Of a stretch of 12,690 bases of DNA, positions 1 to 8,039 are shown piece by piece. The notes below the pieces were generated by a model. That model was not told the DNA's origin and searched no databases. It saw only the letters and a program-made list of their open reading frames with translations. The stretch comes from Syntrophaceae bacterium (GTDB taxonomy: Bacteria > Desulfobacterota > Syntrophia > Syntrophales > UBA2210). Position numbers and translations under genes: made by a program. Numbering within the stretch: position 1 is the first letter of the stretch; every line of letters begins with the position of its first letter. Where the stretch lies: the NCBI GenBank assembly GCA_030619435.1, contig JAUXBI010000015.1, positions 1 through 12,690 of the forward strand, given 5' to 3'.

Positions 1-64
1 CCGAACAGTACAAAGCGGACAACTCATTTGCTACAAAACCGGACAGTTCTATTTGTTGACAACA
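1..64. mobile_element. Probable insertion-sequence end with spaced direct repeats
   Basis: Two successive 24-base units start with CGGACA, at 16-39 and 40-63. Both share an ATTTG core followed by an ACAAAAC/GACAAC tail. A degraded third copy (CGAACAGTACAAAG) lies at 2-15. The last unit ends in TTGACAACA. Multiple short direct repeats just inside a terminus reading TGTTGTCAACA on the opposite strand resemble the ends of IS21-family elements, which have TG/CA termini and repeated transposase-binding sites. The rest of the element, with any transposase, would lie to the left of the window. The IS21 assignment is from family resemblance only; no transposase or target-site duplication is visible. 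An iteron-like or other repeat is the alternative. Confidence 0.4.
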
Positions 65-140
65 GATGTAATTGGTGTATGGGCGAAACTCTCGATTTTT
101 TGAAGTCCGGGTCCCCGGGGATATGATCCGACCTGGTTTT

Positions 141-163
141 ATTAAATCATGACCGTGACATGA
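141..163 (-). terminator. Weak candidate terminator after dusB
   Basis: Read on the minus strand just past the dusB stop, TCATG and CATGA (159-163 and 147-151) can form a 5-bp stem with a 7-base loop, followed by ATTTAAT. The stem is short and the U-tract is interrupted, so this is a weak intrinsic terminator at best. A GC-rich palindrome, TCCCCGGGGA at 112-121, lies farther downstream and also lacks a U-run in the right place. Confidence 0.2.
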
Positions 164-165
164 GA

Positions 166-1170
166 TTACAATCTTTCGGCATCAGACACCCCGCCTGATA
201 AGGTCTGCAGGTATTCGGGGACCATCTCAAGCAGTTCGCTTATCTCGTTTACTGAGACGGCGGCTTCTCTGAATTTGTTTCCCCCTTTCAGCCCCTTAGT
301 ATACCACAGGAGGTGTTTACGGAAATTTTTTACCCCCATTTTTTTGCCATACAGCTCTATATTCATCTCCAGATGCCGGCGTATTACTTCTTCCCTTTCT
401 ATCATAGAAGGCGAATCGGTCATGGCTCCATTTGACATGAAAGCTGTTAGTCCCTTGAATATCCAAGGGTTCCCAAGGGCACCCCTTCCCACCATCACCC
501 CGTCACAACCGGTTTCTTCTATCATTTTAAGGGCGTCTTCGGGCTTTCTGATGTCGCCACTCCCTATAACGGGAATGCCTATGTTTTTTTTTGCCAGACC
601 AATCAAATCCCAGTCAGCCGTTCCGCTAAATCCCTGCTTTACTGTCCGAGGGTGCAGTGACAGCGCATCCGCACCACAGTCCTCGGCTATTCCGGCAATC
701 TCAATAGCGTTTAATGCATCATACCCCCATCCGGAGCGTATCTTGACTGTAAGCGGCAGATGAGTGGCTTTTCTGACGTTCTTTACAATGGCTCCAAATT
801 TCGCTGGATCCCTCATCAGGGCGGCGCCTGCCCCTGTCTTCAACACCTTTTTTACCGGGCATCCGGCATTGATATCTATGAGGTCGGCCCCCAGCGCTGT
901 CACAATCCCGGCCGCTTCGCGAAGTATGTCCGGATCAGACCCGAATATCTGCACAGCGAGAGGACTATCGTCCGGGGATGATTTGAGATATTCGTAACTC
1001 TTATGAGTCCTCCTGACCAGACCGTTTGCGCTTACCATTTCAGTGAAGCAGAGAGAACTGCCAAATTTTCTTGTCAATACCCGAAATGGCAGGTCGGTAA
1101 TGCCGGCCATCGGTGCCAGAAAGATATTATTCCTAAGGGATAAACTACCTATATTCATTTTGGAAAGCAT
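166..1170 (-). CDS. dusB: tRNA-dihydrouridine synthase, DusB type
   Basis: FMN-dependent enzyme that reduces specific uridines in the tRNA D-loop to dihydrouridine in the cytoplasm, using NADPH. The 334-residue protein is full length for the Dus family (TIM barrel plus a C-terminal helical tRNA-binding domain). Visible hallmarks are the FMN-binding APMAG near residue 19, QIFGSDP near 74, the catalytic Cys104 in NAGCPV, VKIRSGW near 142, the LHPRT segment, IPVIGSGDI, and the phosphate-binding VMVGRGALGNPWIF near the barrel end. The start is an ATG preceded by GAGAGG about 5 bases upstream; a second Met at residue 5 is a possible alternative. It is transcribed alone, divergent from rnd, and ends about 100 bases from a putative insertion-sequence end. 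In some deltaproteobacteria dusB neighbours nitrogen-regulation genes; that context is absent here. The family call is firm; DusB over DusA/C rests on overall resemblance. Confidence 0.95.
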   Translation of the reverse strand: MLSKMNIGSLSLRNNIFLAPMAGITDLPFRVLTRKFGSSLCFTEMVSANGLVRRTHKSYEYLKSSPDDSPLAVQIFGSDPDILREAAGIVTALGADLIDINAGCPVKKVLKTGAGAALMRDPAKFGAIVKNVRKATHLPLTVKIRSGWGYDALNAIEIAGIAEDCGADALSLHPRTVKQGFSGTADWDLIGLAKKNIGIPVIGSGDIRKPEDALKMIEETGCDGVMVGRGALGNPWIFKGLTAFMSNGAMTDSPSMIEREEVIRRHLEMNIELYGKKMGVKNFRKHLLWYTKGLKGGNKFREAAVSVNEISELLEMVPEYLQTLSGGVSDAERL

Positions 1171-1557
1171 ATGACCTCTCTGTGATAACCGGGAAGCCCA
1201 TCACCAAACAGCAGATGAGGTTTTTCGCGCGCGTCCTTTCTATCTTTTTTACCGCAAAGCATGCAACACATTTGTCAGACCTGTCATCACCGCACCTTAT
1301 GAAAGTCCTCATGGCTGCGTAACTGAGAATATATGCCCGTCAAAATTGACCTGTTGCGATATTACAATCATGAGACCTTCCAATCAAGTTTTTTAACGAC
1401 TGCAGATTATCGAATTTGTATCGTCTAAGACATTTCGACCCTCTGACCCCGCTGATTCTCATGCAAAGCTTCCCACAGCCGGAAAAGTGTGATATCAGTG
1501 CGCAGCAATCATGGATGTATTTGTCCACAGAAAAAAATCGATAGCAGGGGCTCTCTC
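1171..1557. other. 387-base divergent intergenic region, no gene recognised
   Basis: This gap separates the divergent starts of dusB and rnd and should hold both promoters. I found no convincing -35/-10 pair for either gene. The best for rnd, TTCCCA at 1470 with TATCAG 17 bases later, is weak. A run of alternating CG lies at 1226-1233. No tRNA-like or strong hairpin structure was seen. Short open frames exist on the minus strand around 1340-1528, but they lack a Shine-Dalgarno site and resemble no family I know. Confidence 0.5.
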
Positions 1558-2436
1558 ATGGACAACAGCTGGACGCTCGTAGACAACCAGCAAAAGCTCG
1601 AATCGGCACAAAGTGATATACTCAGCGCACGGCATATAGGAATAGATACCGAATATGATTCATTCAGGTATTTCCGGGAAAAACTGTGCCTGATACAGAT
1701 CCGCACGGAATCTCACGCATATATCTTTGATCCGCTTCTGGATATGGATATCTCTTTTCTGGGAGATGTCTTCGCGGATGTCACGACCATCAAGATTATT
1801 CACGCATGTGACAATGACATTCGTCTGCTGAACCGGGACTATGGCTTCAGGTTCAAGAATATCTTCGACACCTACAGGGCGGCTTCTATTCTGGGGAGCA
1901 CGGCTCTTTCTCTTACATCAATCGTCAGGGAATATCTGGGAGTGGAACTGAAGAAGACAAAGAAGCTCCAACGGTCGAGATGGGATATACGTCCCCTGAC
2001 AAATGAACAACTGGATTACGCGGCACTTGATACCCGTTATCTGACAGGCCTCTACTCCTGCCTCAAAAAAAGCTTGACATGCTATAGCCTGGAAGAAGAG
2101 GCGGAGATCATCTTTGAGAAAATGGCAGATGTAAGGTGGAGTGAAAAAACCTTTCATCCGGAAGGCGTTTCAAGAATTGACGGGTACAATGATTTAGAGG
2201 ATTTTCAGAGACATCGGCTGAAAACCCTCTACCGCTGGCGGTTTGAAACGGCAAAAAGAACTAATACAGCCGCTTTCCTTGTGCTCTCCGACCGGAACAT
2301 TATGGATCTGTCAAGAAGAAACGGACAGGCCATAGCGTCACTGAGTGAAACCGGCATAATGTCAGCCGCAAAATCAAAGACCTTTGGCCCTGAGCTCATA
2401 AAAATACTCAGAAAGACAATGAAAACAGTTTCATAA
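1558..2436 (+). CDS. rnd: Ribonuclease D (DEDDy exonuclease with one HRDC domain)
   Basis: 3'-5' exoribonuclease involved in maturing tRNA 3' ends and trimming other structured RNAs. In the 292-residue protein the DEDDy catalytic set is visible: Asp30 and Glu32 in GIDTEYDSF, Asp87 in IHACDNDIRLL, and Tyr154/Asp158 in YAALDTRYL. The usual LQRSRWDIRPLT segment lies between them. A C-terminal HRDC domain spans about 205-290 (LEDFQRHRLKTLYRWR onward). E. coli RNase D is longer (about 375 residues) with two HRDC domains, so this is the shorter one-HRDC form common outside the enterics. The frame stays open upstream to a GTG at 1489, but the ATG at 1558 has AGGGG seven bases upstream and the family N-terminus starts here. 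It is a single gene, convergent with the DUF3467 gene. Confidence 0.92.
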   Translation: MDNSWTLVDNQQKLESAQSDILSARHIGIDTEYDSFRYFREKLCLIQIRTESHAYIFDPLLDMDISFLGDVFADVTTIKIIHACDNDIRLLNRDYGFRFKNIFDTYRAASILGSTALSLTSIVREYLGVELKKTKKLQRSRWDIRPLTNEQLDYAALDTRYLTGLYSCLKKSLTCYSLEEEAEIIFEKMADVRWSEKTFHPEGVSRIDGYNDLEDFQRHRLKTLYRWRFETAKRTNTAAFLVLSDRNIMDLSRRNGQAIASLSETGIMSAAKSKTFGPELIKILRKTMKTVS

Positions 2437-2562
2437 AAATTGCCCCCGGGAAAAGTTGATAAAAAGAATGCCTTTTTCACCAGATCACGAGAAAGAAGAT
2501 GACAGGGGCAAAGAATCGAATAGCACGTGTGCGTCCGTCTTACGCAACAGTCTCTCTTTCTG
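2437..2562. terminator. Convergent intergenic region with weak hairpins
   Basis: This region lies between the stops of rnd (plus) and the DUF3467 gene (minus). AAAAAG at 2461-2466 and CTTTTT at 2472-2477 can form an A/T-rich hairpin with a 5-base loop that reads as a weak terminator in both directions. TTGCCCC at 2440-2446 and GGGGCAA at 2505-2511 are an outer 7-base inverted repeat enclosing it. The position suits a shared bidirectional terminator, but neither stem is strong. Confidence 0.3.
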
Positions 2563-2847
2563 CTAATGAAATTTATGCTCGCTGGATTTTACAGATTTTA
2601 TTTCTCCAAAACTCGATTCATATTTTTTCAAATTACCTTCCAGTGCGGCAGCAATTCTCTTCATATGACCTGGCGAGACAACAATCCTTGAAACCAGATG
2701 AGTTCCGCCGGGAGAATTAAGAAGCCAGTCGATGACAAATTCTTCCGGACTGTGGGTCACAAGCATATTATTGCTGTACCTGCCCCTGGACATTTCGTCG
2801 CTGGTCTTAATCTGTACCTGCTTTGCCTGATCATTTTTTTCAGCCAT
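2563..2847 (-). CDS. DUF3467 family protein
   Basis: A 94-residue soluble protein matching the DUF3467 pattern (Pfam PF11950). It has an N-terminal VQIKTSDEMSRGRYSNN stretch (11-27), then VTHSPEEFVIDWLL (30-43), then LVSRIVVSPGHMKRIAAALE (51-70) and NLKKYESSFGEI (72-83). The family is widespread in bacteria and has no established function. There is no signal peptide or membrane segment. The open frame extends 18 codons upstream, but the Met at 2847 is preceded by AAGGAG at ideal spacing. It sits 75 bases downstream of uvrC on the same strand with a promoter-like element in that gap, so it may be expressed separately from uvrBC or with it. The family call rests on recognised motifs. Confidence 0.88.
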   Translation of the reverse strand: MAEKNDQAKQVQIKTSDEMSRGRYSNNMLVTHSPEEFVIDWLLNSPGGTHLVSRIVVSPGHMKRIAAALEGNLKKYESSFGEIKSVKSSEHKFH

Positions 2848-2871
2848 ACCTGTCTCCTTTTTGATTAACAA

Positions 2872-2901
2872 TTTAGATTCACAGGGATAATTTGATGTCA
2901 A
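2872..2901 (-). promoter_or_regulatory. Candidate sigma70 promoter for the DUF3467 gene
   Basis: On the minus strand a perfect TTGACA (2896-2901) is followed after 18 bases by TCTAAA (2872-2877), which matches four of six positions of the -10 consensus. It lies between the uvrC stop and the DUF3467 start and would give a 5' leader of about 20 bases carrying the AAGGAG site. Confidence 0.45.
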
Positions 2902-2922
2902 CTTTGATTATTCACGAAACCA

Positions 2923-4773
2923 TCAAATCTCCCTTTGAGCATGAAAATATTCAAAAATCCTGTACGCAGCATTTTCCCCTATTCCCGGAACCTCTTCAAG
3001 TTTTTCACGGGATGCGTTCGCTATTTTATCCATTTCCAGAAAATGGGCGAGCAACGCCCTTTTTCTAGTCTTGCCGATTCCGGAAATATTGTCCAGCACG
3101 GAACGAAAATCCTCCTTTTCCTTAACCTTGCGATGGTAGGTTACCGCGAAACGATGGGCCTCGTCTCTAACTCTCTGGAGGAGGAATAGTGCCTGCGGAT
3201 GTTTCGAGAGATAAAGGGGGTTTTTTCTGTTTGGCAGGTATACCCTGTCCCGGTCCTTGAAAACCCGGGACAGCCCCCCTGTCAGGAGCGCGCGCGATTC
3301 CTTCGCAAGGCCGATGACGTTCACCTCTTCCAGTCCGAGCCCGTGAAGCACGGAAAGGGCAACACCAAGCTGTCCCTTTCCACCGTCAACAACAATCAGA
3401 TCGGGAATATTTTTCCCATCACTGTAACGCCTTTCCAGCACTTCGCGCATCATCCCGTAGTCGTCGGCATCCTCCTTTGTTTTTATCCTGAAACGCCTGT
3501 AGCGCGATTTTTCCGGAACTCCCCGGTTGAAGAAAACCAGCGAGCCGACGGCATATTTCCCGCCCATATTAGACATGTCAAAACACTCTATCCGGCGTGG
3601 CGTCTTTTTCAGCAGGAGGCCTTTTGCAAGATCTTCAAGCGTCCTTTCATTATCTGTCTCCAGCTTTTCCTCCGACTGCAACGCATTCTCGGCATTGAAC
3701 AGCGCCATACCAAGGAGTGCTTTTTTGTTTCCCCTCCGGGGAACGACAAGCGAGACCTTCCCGCTCTTTTTTTCAGTAAGCCACTGTTCGATGATCCCCG
3801 TGTCCTCCATATGCCCGGGAATGATAATCTCCCGGGGAATGGTTGGCCCCGTGTTGTAATACTGTTTCAGGAAAGACGACAGGGCCTCGGACGATTCCAT
3901 CCTTGTTCTCATGAGGGAAAATCTCCGCTGCCCGATGATGGCTCCCTTCCTTACATATATGGCGTATACCTGAATCCTGTCCCCCTCCCTGTAAAGACCG
4001 AAAATATCCTGATTTTTGAAAGATGTGGACACTACCCGCTGTTTTTCCAGTGTTGTTTCAATCGCGCTGATTTTGTCTCTTATCCGCGCCGCCTCCTCAA
4101 AGTTCAGCTCTTCAGCGGCCCTGTCCATCCGCAACCGGAGCTGCCGGACAAGTCTCCCGCCGCGCCTCTCTATAAACAGTATCGCCTCCACCACAATCTT
4201 TCGGTAATCTCTGCCCGTAACAAGGTTGCAGCAGGGGGCGAGACACCTCTTTATCTGAAACTCCATGCATGGCCTCTTCCTCGTTTTGAATTCCAGGTCT
4301 CTGCATGTCCGGAGGGGAAATATGCGATACAGATAGTGAAGCATCTGTTTCACCGAAGCGCCTGATGAATAGGGCCCAAAATATCTCGCTCCGTCTTTTT
4401 GCACGCGCCTCACCAGCTGAAAGCGGGGGAATTTTTCTTTTGTGTCAATCCTTATACTGTAGAAATTTTTATCATCTCTCAGGTTGATATTGTACCTGGG
4501 CCTGTATTTTTTTATCAGATTGTTTTCAAGGATCAGGGCCTCCTTTTCCGTATCTGTGACGATAAATTCTATATCCTTTATTCTGGAAAGCAGAAACGGC
4601 ACCATCCTTCTTGAATCCGTTCCCCCGAAATATGAACGTACACGGGCATGCAGATTCTTTGCTTTCCCGGCGTAGATGACCCTGTCGTCTACGTCCTTCA
4701 TGAGATAAACGCCCGAATATCCGGGGGCATTTTTTATCTTCTCTTTCAGCAGGTTCACATCTTTTATCCCCAC
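2923..4773 (-). CDS. uvrC: Excinuclease ABC subunit C
   Basis: Endonuclease of nucleotide excision repair that cuts on both sides of a lesion marked by UvrB. The 616 residues carry the full domain order. The N-terminal GIY-YIG nuclease has GVYLM at 21-25 and [10 protein letters not shown] at 32-41. The UVR domain that contacts UvrB spans about 210-246. The RNase H-like nuclease has Asp399 in ECFDMSN, Asp463 in [10 protein letters not shown] and His540 in [12 protein letters not shown]. Two C-terminal helix-hairpin-helix motifs are [13 protein letters not shown] and [13 protein letters not shown]. Cys157, Cys169, Cys177 and Cys181 have the same 12-8-4 spacing as the E. coli UvrC cysteines reported to bind a 4Fe-4S cluster. 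The GTG start lies inside the end of uvrB (10-base overlap) with GGAG about 8 bases upstream, which implies translational coupling. Confidence 0.97.
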   Translation of the reverse strand: MGIKDVNLLKEKIKNAPGYSGVYLMKDVDDRVIYAGKAKNLHARVRSYFGGTDSRRMVPFLLSRIKDIEFIVTDTEKEALILENNLIKKYRPRYNINLRDDKNFYSIRIDTKEKFPRFQLVRRVQKDGARYFGPYSSGASVKQMLHYLYRIFPLRTCRDLEFKTRKRPCMEFQIKRCLAPCCNLVTGRDYRKIVVEAILFIERRGGRLVRQLRLRMDRAAEELNFEEAARIRDKISAIETTLEKQRVVSTSFKNQDIFGLYREGDRIQVYAIYVRKGAIIGQRRFSLMRTRMESSEALSSFLKQYYNTGPTIPREIIIPGHMEDTGIIEQWLTEKKSGKVSLVVPRRGNKKALLGMALFNAENALQSEEKLETDNERTLEDLAKGLLLKKTPRRIECFDMSNMGGKYAVGSLVFFNRGVPEKSRYRRFRIKTKEDADDYGMMREVLERRYSDGKNIPDLIVVDGGKGQLGVALSVLHGLGLEEVNVIGLAKESRALLTGGLSRVFKDRDRVYLPNRKNPLYLSKHPQALFLLQRVRDEAHRFAVTYHRKVKEKEDFRSVLDNISGIGKTRKRALLAHFLEMDKIANASREKLEEVPGIGENAAYRIFEYFHAQREI

Positions 4774-6761
4774 AACCCGATCTCCGTCTCTATTCGCGAC
4801 AGTTCTCTGATCTCGTCCCTGATCTTTGCCGCCTTTTCAAATTCGAGGTTTTTGGCTGCCTGTTTCATCTCTCCTCCCAGTTTTTTTATCATGGCGGGGA
4901 CATCTCCGGACATATACGCCTCCATCTTCTCCTCAACGCTGACAGTAACATAATCCGCTTCATAGACGGAGCCCAGGATGTCGGTTATCTCCTTTTTGAC
5001 AGACTCCGGGGTAATATTGTTCTCTCTATTAAATTGCTGCTGTATCTGCCGTCTTCTCTTCGTCTCTTCAAGACATGCCTGAATGGCCCCCGTAATCTTG
5101 TCCGCGTACATTATGACCTGGCCATTTATGTTTCTCGCCGTCCGTCCGCTCGTCTGTATAAGCGCGCGTTCGGAACGCAGGAATCCTTCCTTGTCCGCGT
5201 CAAGAATGGCCACAAGAGAAACTTCCGGGATATCGAGCCCCTCTCTGAGCAGATTTATCCCGATAAGGGCATCATACTTCCCCATCCGAAGATCCCTGAT
5301 AATCGCAACCCTTTCAAGGGTGTTGATATCGGAGTGAAGGTATGCCACCTTCATCCCGAGATCGTGATAGTGGTCAGTAAGGTTTTCCGCCATCCTCTTT
5401 GTCAGCGTGGTTACAAGAACACGATCCCCCTGTTCGACCCTCTTGTTGATTTCGCCGAACAGATCATCCACCTGATTGGCAACCGGCCTGATCACGATTT
5501 CCGGATCCATAAGCCCGGTGGGACGTATTATCTGTTCCACAACCACACCTCCCGACTTTTTCAGTTCATAATCCGCCGGGGTAGCCGAGATATAGAGTCT
5601 TTGATTTGAAAAGGCCTCAAATTCTTTAAAGGTAAGGGGCCTGTTATCAAGGGCGGAGGGGAGCCGAAATCCGTATTCTATAAGGGTTTCCTTCCGTGAT
5701 CGATCCCCCTTGTACATGGCGTTTATCTGAGGAACAGTAGCGTGACTCTCATCGATGATCACGAGGGCATCCCCGGGCAGATATTCCATCAGCGTGGGGG
5801 GCGCTTCTCCCGGCGCGCGCCCCGTGAGGTGACGGGAATAATTCTCTATGCCCTGACAGTATCCCATCTCCTCCATCATCTCCAGGTCGAACATCGTCCT
5901 CTGTTCAAGGCGCTGCGCCTCCAGGAGTTTGCCCTGCGATCTCAGACTGTCAAGACGCGGTGCCAGCTCGTCCCTTATCGCGATAATGGCCCTCGCCAGG
6001 GTGTCTCTTGTGGTCACATAGTGGCTTGACGGGTATATGGCGGTTCTGTTGAGCCTGCCCAACTTTTTCCCCCGAAGGGGATCCACGATAGATATGGATT
6101 CAATAACATCTCCGAAGAAATCCACCCTTATCGCCCGTTCTTCTTCATATGAAGGAAATATTTCTACCACATCTCCACGAACACGAAAGGTGCCTCTATG
6201 AAAATCTATATCGTTGCGTTCATACTGTATCTCCACCAGTTTTCTGAGTAGATGATCTCTCCCGATTTCCATATCTTTTTCCAGAAGTATCTGCATATCG
6301 GCATATTTGTCCGGAGCGCCTATCCCATAGATGCATGACACGCTGGCCACAACGATCACATCCCTCCTCTCCAGCAGCGAGCGGGTGGCCGAATGGCGCA
6401 TCTTGTCTATCCTATCGTTTATGGAGGAATCCTTCTCGATATAGGTGTCGGTGCTCGGCATATAGGCCTCGGGCTGATAATAGTCATAGTAACTGACAAA
6501 GTACTCCACGGCGTTCTGCGGAAAAAGTAGCTTGAACTCATTATAGAGTTGCGCCGCCAGCGTCTTATTGTGAGCGATAACAAGGGAAGTCCTCTGCGTC
6601 GCCTCGATAACATTCGCGATCGTAAAGGTCTTGCCGGAGCCGGTAACCCCGAGGAGTACCTGGTGTTTCAACCCTTTCTCAACACCATCTATAAGCCCTG
6701 CTATTGCTCTGGGCTGATCCCCTTTAGGTCTGAACCCTGTAATGATGTTGAATTGCTCCAT
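4764..6761 (-). CDS. uvrB: Excinuclease ABC subunit B
   Basis: DNA-dependent ATPase that verifies damage after UvrA loading and recruits UvrC. The 665-residue protein matches the usual length (673 in E. coli). It shows Walker A GVTGSGKT at 38-45, the beta-hairpin with the [10 protein letters not shown] aromatic cluster at 91-100, the DESH box at 337-340, ISATP at 391-395, helicase motifs near [10 protein letters not shown] and [10 protein letters not shown], motif [11 protein letters not shown] at 536-544, and a C-terminal UVR domain at about 628-660 that pairs with the UvrC one. An upstream in-frame GTG at 6791 would add ten residues but has no SD; the ATG at 6761 has GGAGAG eight bases upstream and starts like other UvrB proteins. 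It is the first gene of the uvrBC unit, divergent from the RimK-like gene. Confidence 0.97.
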   Translation of the reverse strand: MEQFNIITGFRPKGDQPRAIAGLIDGVEKGLKHQVLLGVTGSGKTFTIANVIEATQRTSLVIAHNKTLAAQLYNEFKLLFPQNAVEYFVSYYDYYQPEAYMPSTDTYIEKDSSINDRIDKMRHSATRSLLERRDVIVVASVSCIYGIGAPDKYADMQILLEKDMEIGRDHLLRKLVEIQYERNDIDFHRGTFRVRGDVVEIFPSYEEERAIRVDFFGDVIESISIVDPLRGKKLGRLNRTAIYPSSHYVTTRDTLARAIIAIRDELAPRLDSLRSQGKLLEAQRLEQRTMFDLEMMEEMGYCQGIENYSRHLTGRAPGEAPPTLMEYLPGDALVIIDESHATVPQINAMYKGDRSRKETLIEYGFRLPSALDNRPLTFKEFEAFSNQRLYISATPADYELKKSGGVVVEQIIRPTGLMDPEIVIRPVANQVDDLFGEINKRVEQGDRVLVTTLTKRMAENLTDHYHDLGMKVAYLHSDINTLERVAIIRDLRMGKYDALIGINLLREGLDIPEVSLVAILDADKEGFLRSERALIQTSGRTARNINGQVIMYADKITGAIQACLEETKRRRQIQQQFNRENNITPESVKKEITDILGSVYEADYVTVSVEEKMEAYMSGDVPAMIKKLGGEMKQAAKNLEFEKAAKIRDEIRELSRIETEIGLWG

Positions 6762-6779
6762 TTCATACTCTCCAAGAAC

Positions 6780-6793
6780 CTGTACGGCCACAG
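6780..6793. promoter_or_regulatory. CTGT-N6-ACAG dyad upstream of uvrB
   Basis: CTGT at 6780-6783 and ACAG at 6790-6793 form a short dyad 18 bases upstream of the uvrB start. uvrB is SOS-controlled in many bacteria, and the half-sites match those of the enterobacterial LexA box. That box needs 8 bases between half-sites; here there are 6, and LexA sites differ among deltaproteobacteria. An operator role is therefore a weak inference. Confidence 0.15.
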
Positions 6794-6796
6794 TTT

Positions 6797-6831
6797 ATTC
6801 TATTTGTGACCCAAACCTCCATTTTTGTCAA
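6797..6831 (-). promoter_or_regulatory. Possible uvrB promoter elements
   Basis: On the minus strand there is a perfect -35-like TTGACA (6826-6831) and a good -10-like TAGAAT (6797-6802), but they are 23 bases apart, too far for a standard sigma70 promoter. At normal spacing only a poor ACAAAT is available. The uvrB promoter is probably in this stretch, without a clean match. Confidence 0.25.
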
Positions 6832-6880
6832 TAGATTAACTCTGATGGGTCCACCCGTGTGCAACAATCTCTTTTCTCAA

Positions 6881-6909
6881 TTGACATAAAGAAAGAGTTC
6901 TCATATATT
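6881..6909 (+). promoter_or_regulatory. Strong sigma70-type promoter of the RimK-like gene
   Basis: TTGACA (6881-6886) is followed after exactly 17 bases by TATATT (6904-6909), six of six and five of six matches to consensus. Transcription would begin near 6916, giving a leader of about 48 bases ending in GGGAGG. It lies downstream of the ATG at 6859, which rules against that longer reading of the gene. Confidence 0.7.
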
Positions 6910-6963
6910 CTCCCCGCGACAGGACAGGCTGTTATAAGATTAAGAACACGGGAGGTTGCACCC

Positions 6964-7914
6964 ATGAAAGGCTGGATATTATATAAGGACGAGGCAAACA
7001 GGTTAAAGCCTGAGACATACGAGATAAACCGCCTGGTGGAAACCGCCCGGAAAAATGATATCGACATTACCGTCATACAGCCGGAGCAATTCGAGCTGAT
7101 CGTCTCCGGAGAAAATCGCGAGAGTATCCTGCTCGACGGTGAACCCGTGTCATTGCCGGATTTCCTGCTGCCGAGGATGGGCGCGGGCACAACATACTTC
7201 GCGCTGGCCATAATAAGACATCTGGAGCGGCTGGGAGTGTACTCTTTCAACCCTTCACGCAGCATAGAAGTTGTCAAGGACAAGCTGTACACGCACCAGA
7301 TTCTGGCCGAAAATAACCTGCCCATTCCCAAAACAATGCTCGCAAAGTTTCCTGTCGATATGAAAAAGGTCCGCGAGCATATAGGATTCCCCGTTGTTGT
7401 CAAGACCCTCTCCGGCTCTCAGGGTTTTGGCGTATTCCTGTCTGAATCGGAGACTAGTTTTGAAGATCTGATGCACCTGATAGAGGCATCGGACAGCACA
7501 ACCAATATCATTCTTCAGGAATTTATCGAATCAACGATGGGTCGCGACCTGAGGGTCATAACCATAGGGGGACGAGCGGTTGTCTGCATGGAGAGAAGCG
7601 TATCGGACGGCAGTTTCAAGGCAAGTTATTCCCGCGGAGGCAATGTCAAACAGCACGAGATCACCCCTGAGATCGAATGGCTGGCAACGCAAACTTCTCA
7701 GATACTGAAACTGGACATGGCGGGAATAGACCTGCTGTTTGCCGGGGATCATTACAAGATATGCGAAGCCAACTCATCCCCTGGATTCGAGGGAATAGAA
7801 AGTTGCTGTGACATAGATATCCCAAAAGAAATCTATGATTTTATAAGAATCCGCTTTGGCGTATTCGATAATTCGAGTATCTCTTATCACGCGCCGAGAA
7901 GATATCACGGGTAA
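6964..7914 (+). CDS. RimK-type ATP-grasp ligase, substrate unknown
   Basis: ATP-grasp enzymes of the RimK/glutathione-synthetase group form an acylphosphate and join it to an amine; RimK itself adds glutamates to ribosomal protein S6. The 316-residue protein is close to RimK length (300). The N-terminal preATP-grasp part (1-100) starts MKGWILYKDE. Then come the family's SIEVVKDKLYTHQILAENNLPIPKT region (about 100-124), FPVVVKTLSGSQGFGVFL (142-159), QEFIESTMGRDLRVITIGG (185-203) and the metal-binding DLLF...YKICEANSSPGFEGIE (256-279). The start at 6964 has GGAGG eight bases upstream and lies after the promoter; an in-frame ATG at 6859 does not fit. It is monocistronic and divergent from uvrB. 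No neighbouring substrate gene indicates whether it modifies S6, another protein or a small molecule, so I give no symbol. Confidence 0.88.
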   Translation: MKGWILYKDEANRLKPETYEINRLVETARKNDIDITVIQPEQFELIVSGENRESILLDGEPVSLPDFLLPRMGAGTTYFALAIIRHLERLGVYSFNPSRSIEVVKDKLYTHQILAENNLPIPKTMLAKFPVDMKKVREHIGFPVVVKTLSGSQGFGVFLSESETSFEDLMHLIEASDSTTNIILQEFIESTMGRDLRVITIGGRAVVCMERSVSDGSFKASYSRGGNVKQHEITPEIEWLATQTSQILKLDMAGIDLLFAGDHYKICEANSSPGFEGIESCCDIDIPKEIYDFIRIRFGVFDNSSISYHAPRRYHG

Positions 7915-7929
7915 TCGGAGATCTCCGAT
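7914..7929. repeat. Perfect 16-base palindrome at the RimK-like stop
   Basis: ATCGGAGATCTCCGAT is identical to its own reverse complement and begins at the last base of the TAA stop. As RNA it could form a 6-bp stem with a GATC loop, but no U-run follows, so it is a poor intrinsic terminator. It could be a protein-binding site or chance. Confidence 0.4.
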
Positions 7930-8039
7930 CCTGATGGTCGCGTAAAAACCCTGAACCTCCGAATCCCCGAACCCTGCCTGATATGTTGACTTTTTCTAAA
8001 AGTAAGGTTAGTCTACGGGAAATTGGAAAGGTTGGTTGC

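Noticed and set aside
112..121. TCCCCGGGGA palindrome as a strong terminator
   Set aside because: The stem leaves too small a loop and no U-run follows on either strand in the required orientation.
1340..1528. 62-codon Cys-rich minus-strand frame in the dusB-rnd gap
   Set aside because: GTG start without SD, no recognised family, and it partly overlaps the region just upstream of rnd.
3199..4365. 388-codon open frame on the plus strand
   Set aside because: It is antisense to uvrC, whose domains and catalytic residues are intact on the other strand; the translation resembles no family and has no usable SD.
5034..5609. 191-codon open frame on the plus strand inside uvrB
   Set aside because: Antisense to conserved helicase motifs of uvrB; no family resemblance.
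6859..6963. Upstream ATG that would extend the RimK-like protein by 35 residues
   Set aside because: It lies before the strong promoter at 6881-6909, and the extension has no family match; 6964 has a proper SD.
6828..7403. 191-codon minus-strand frame over the RimK-like gene
   Set aside because: Antisense to the well-supported RimK-like gene and its promoter; serine-rich shadow translation.
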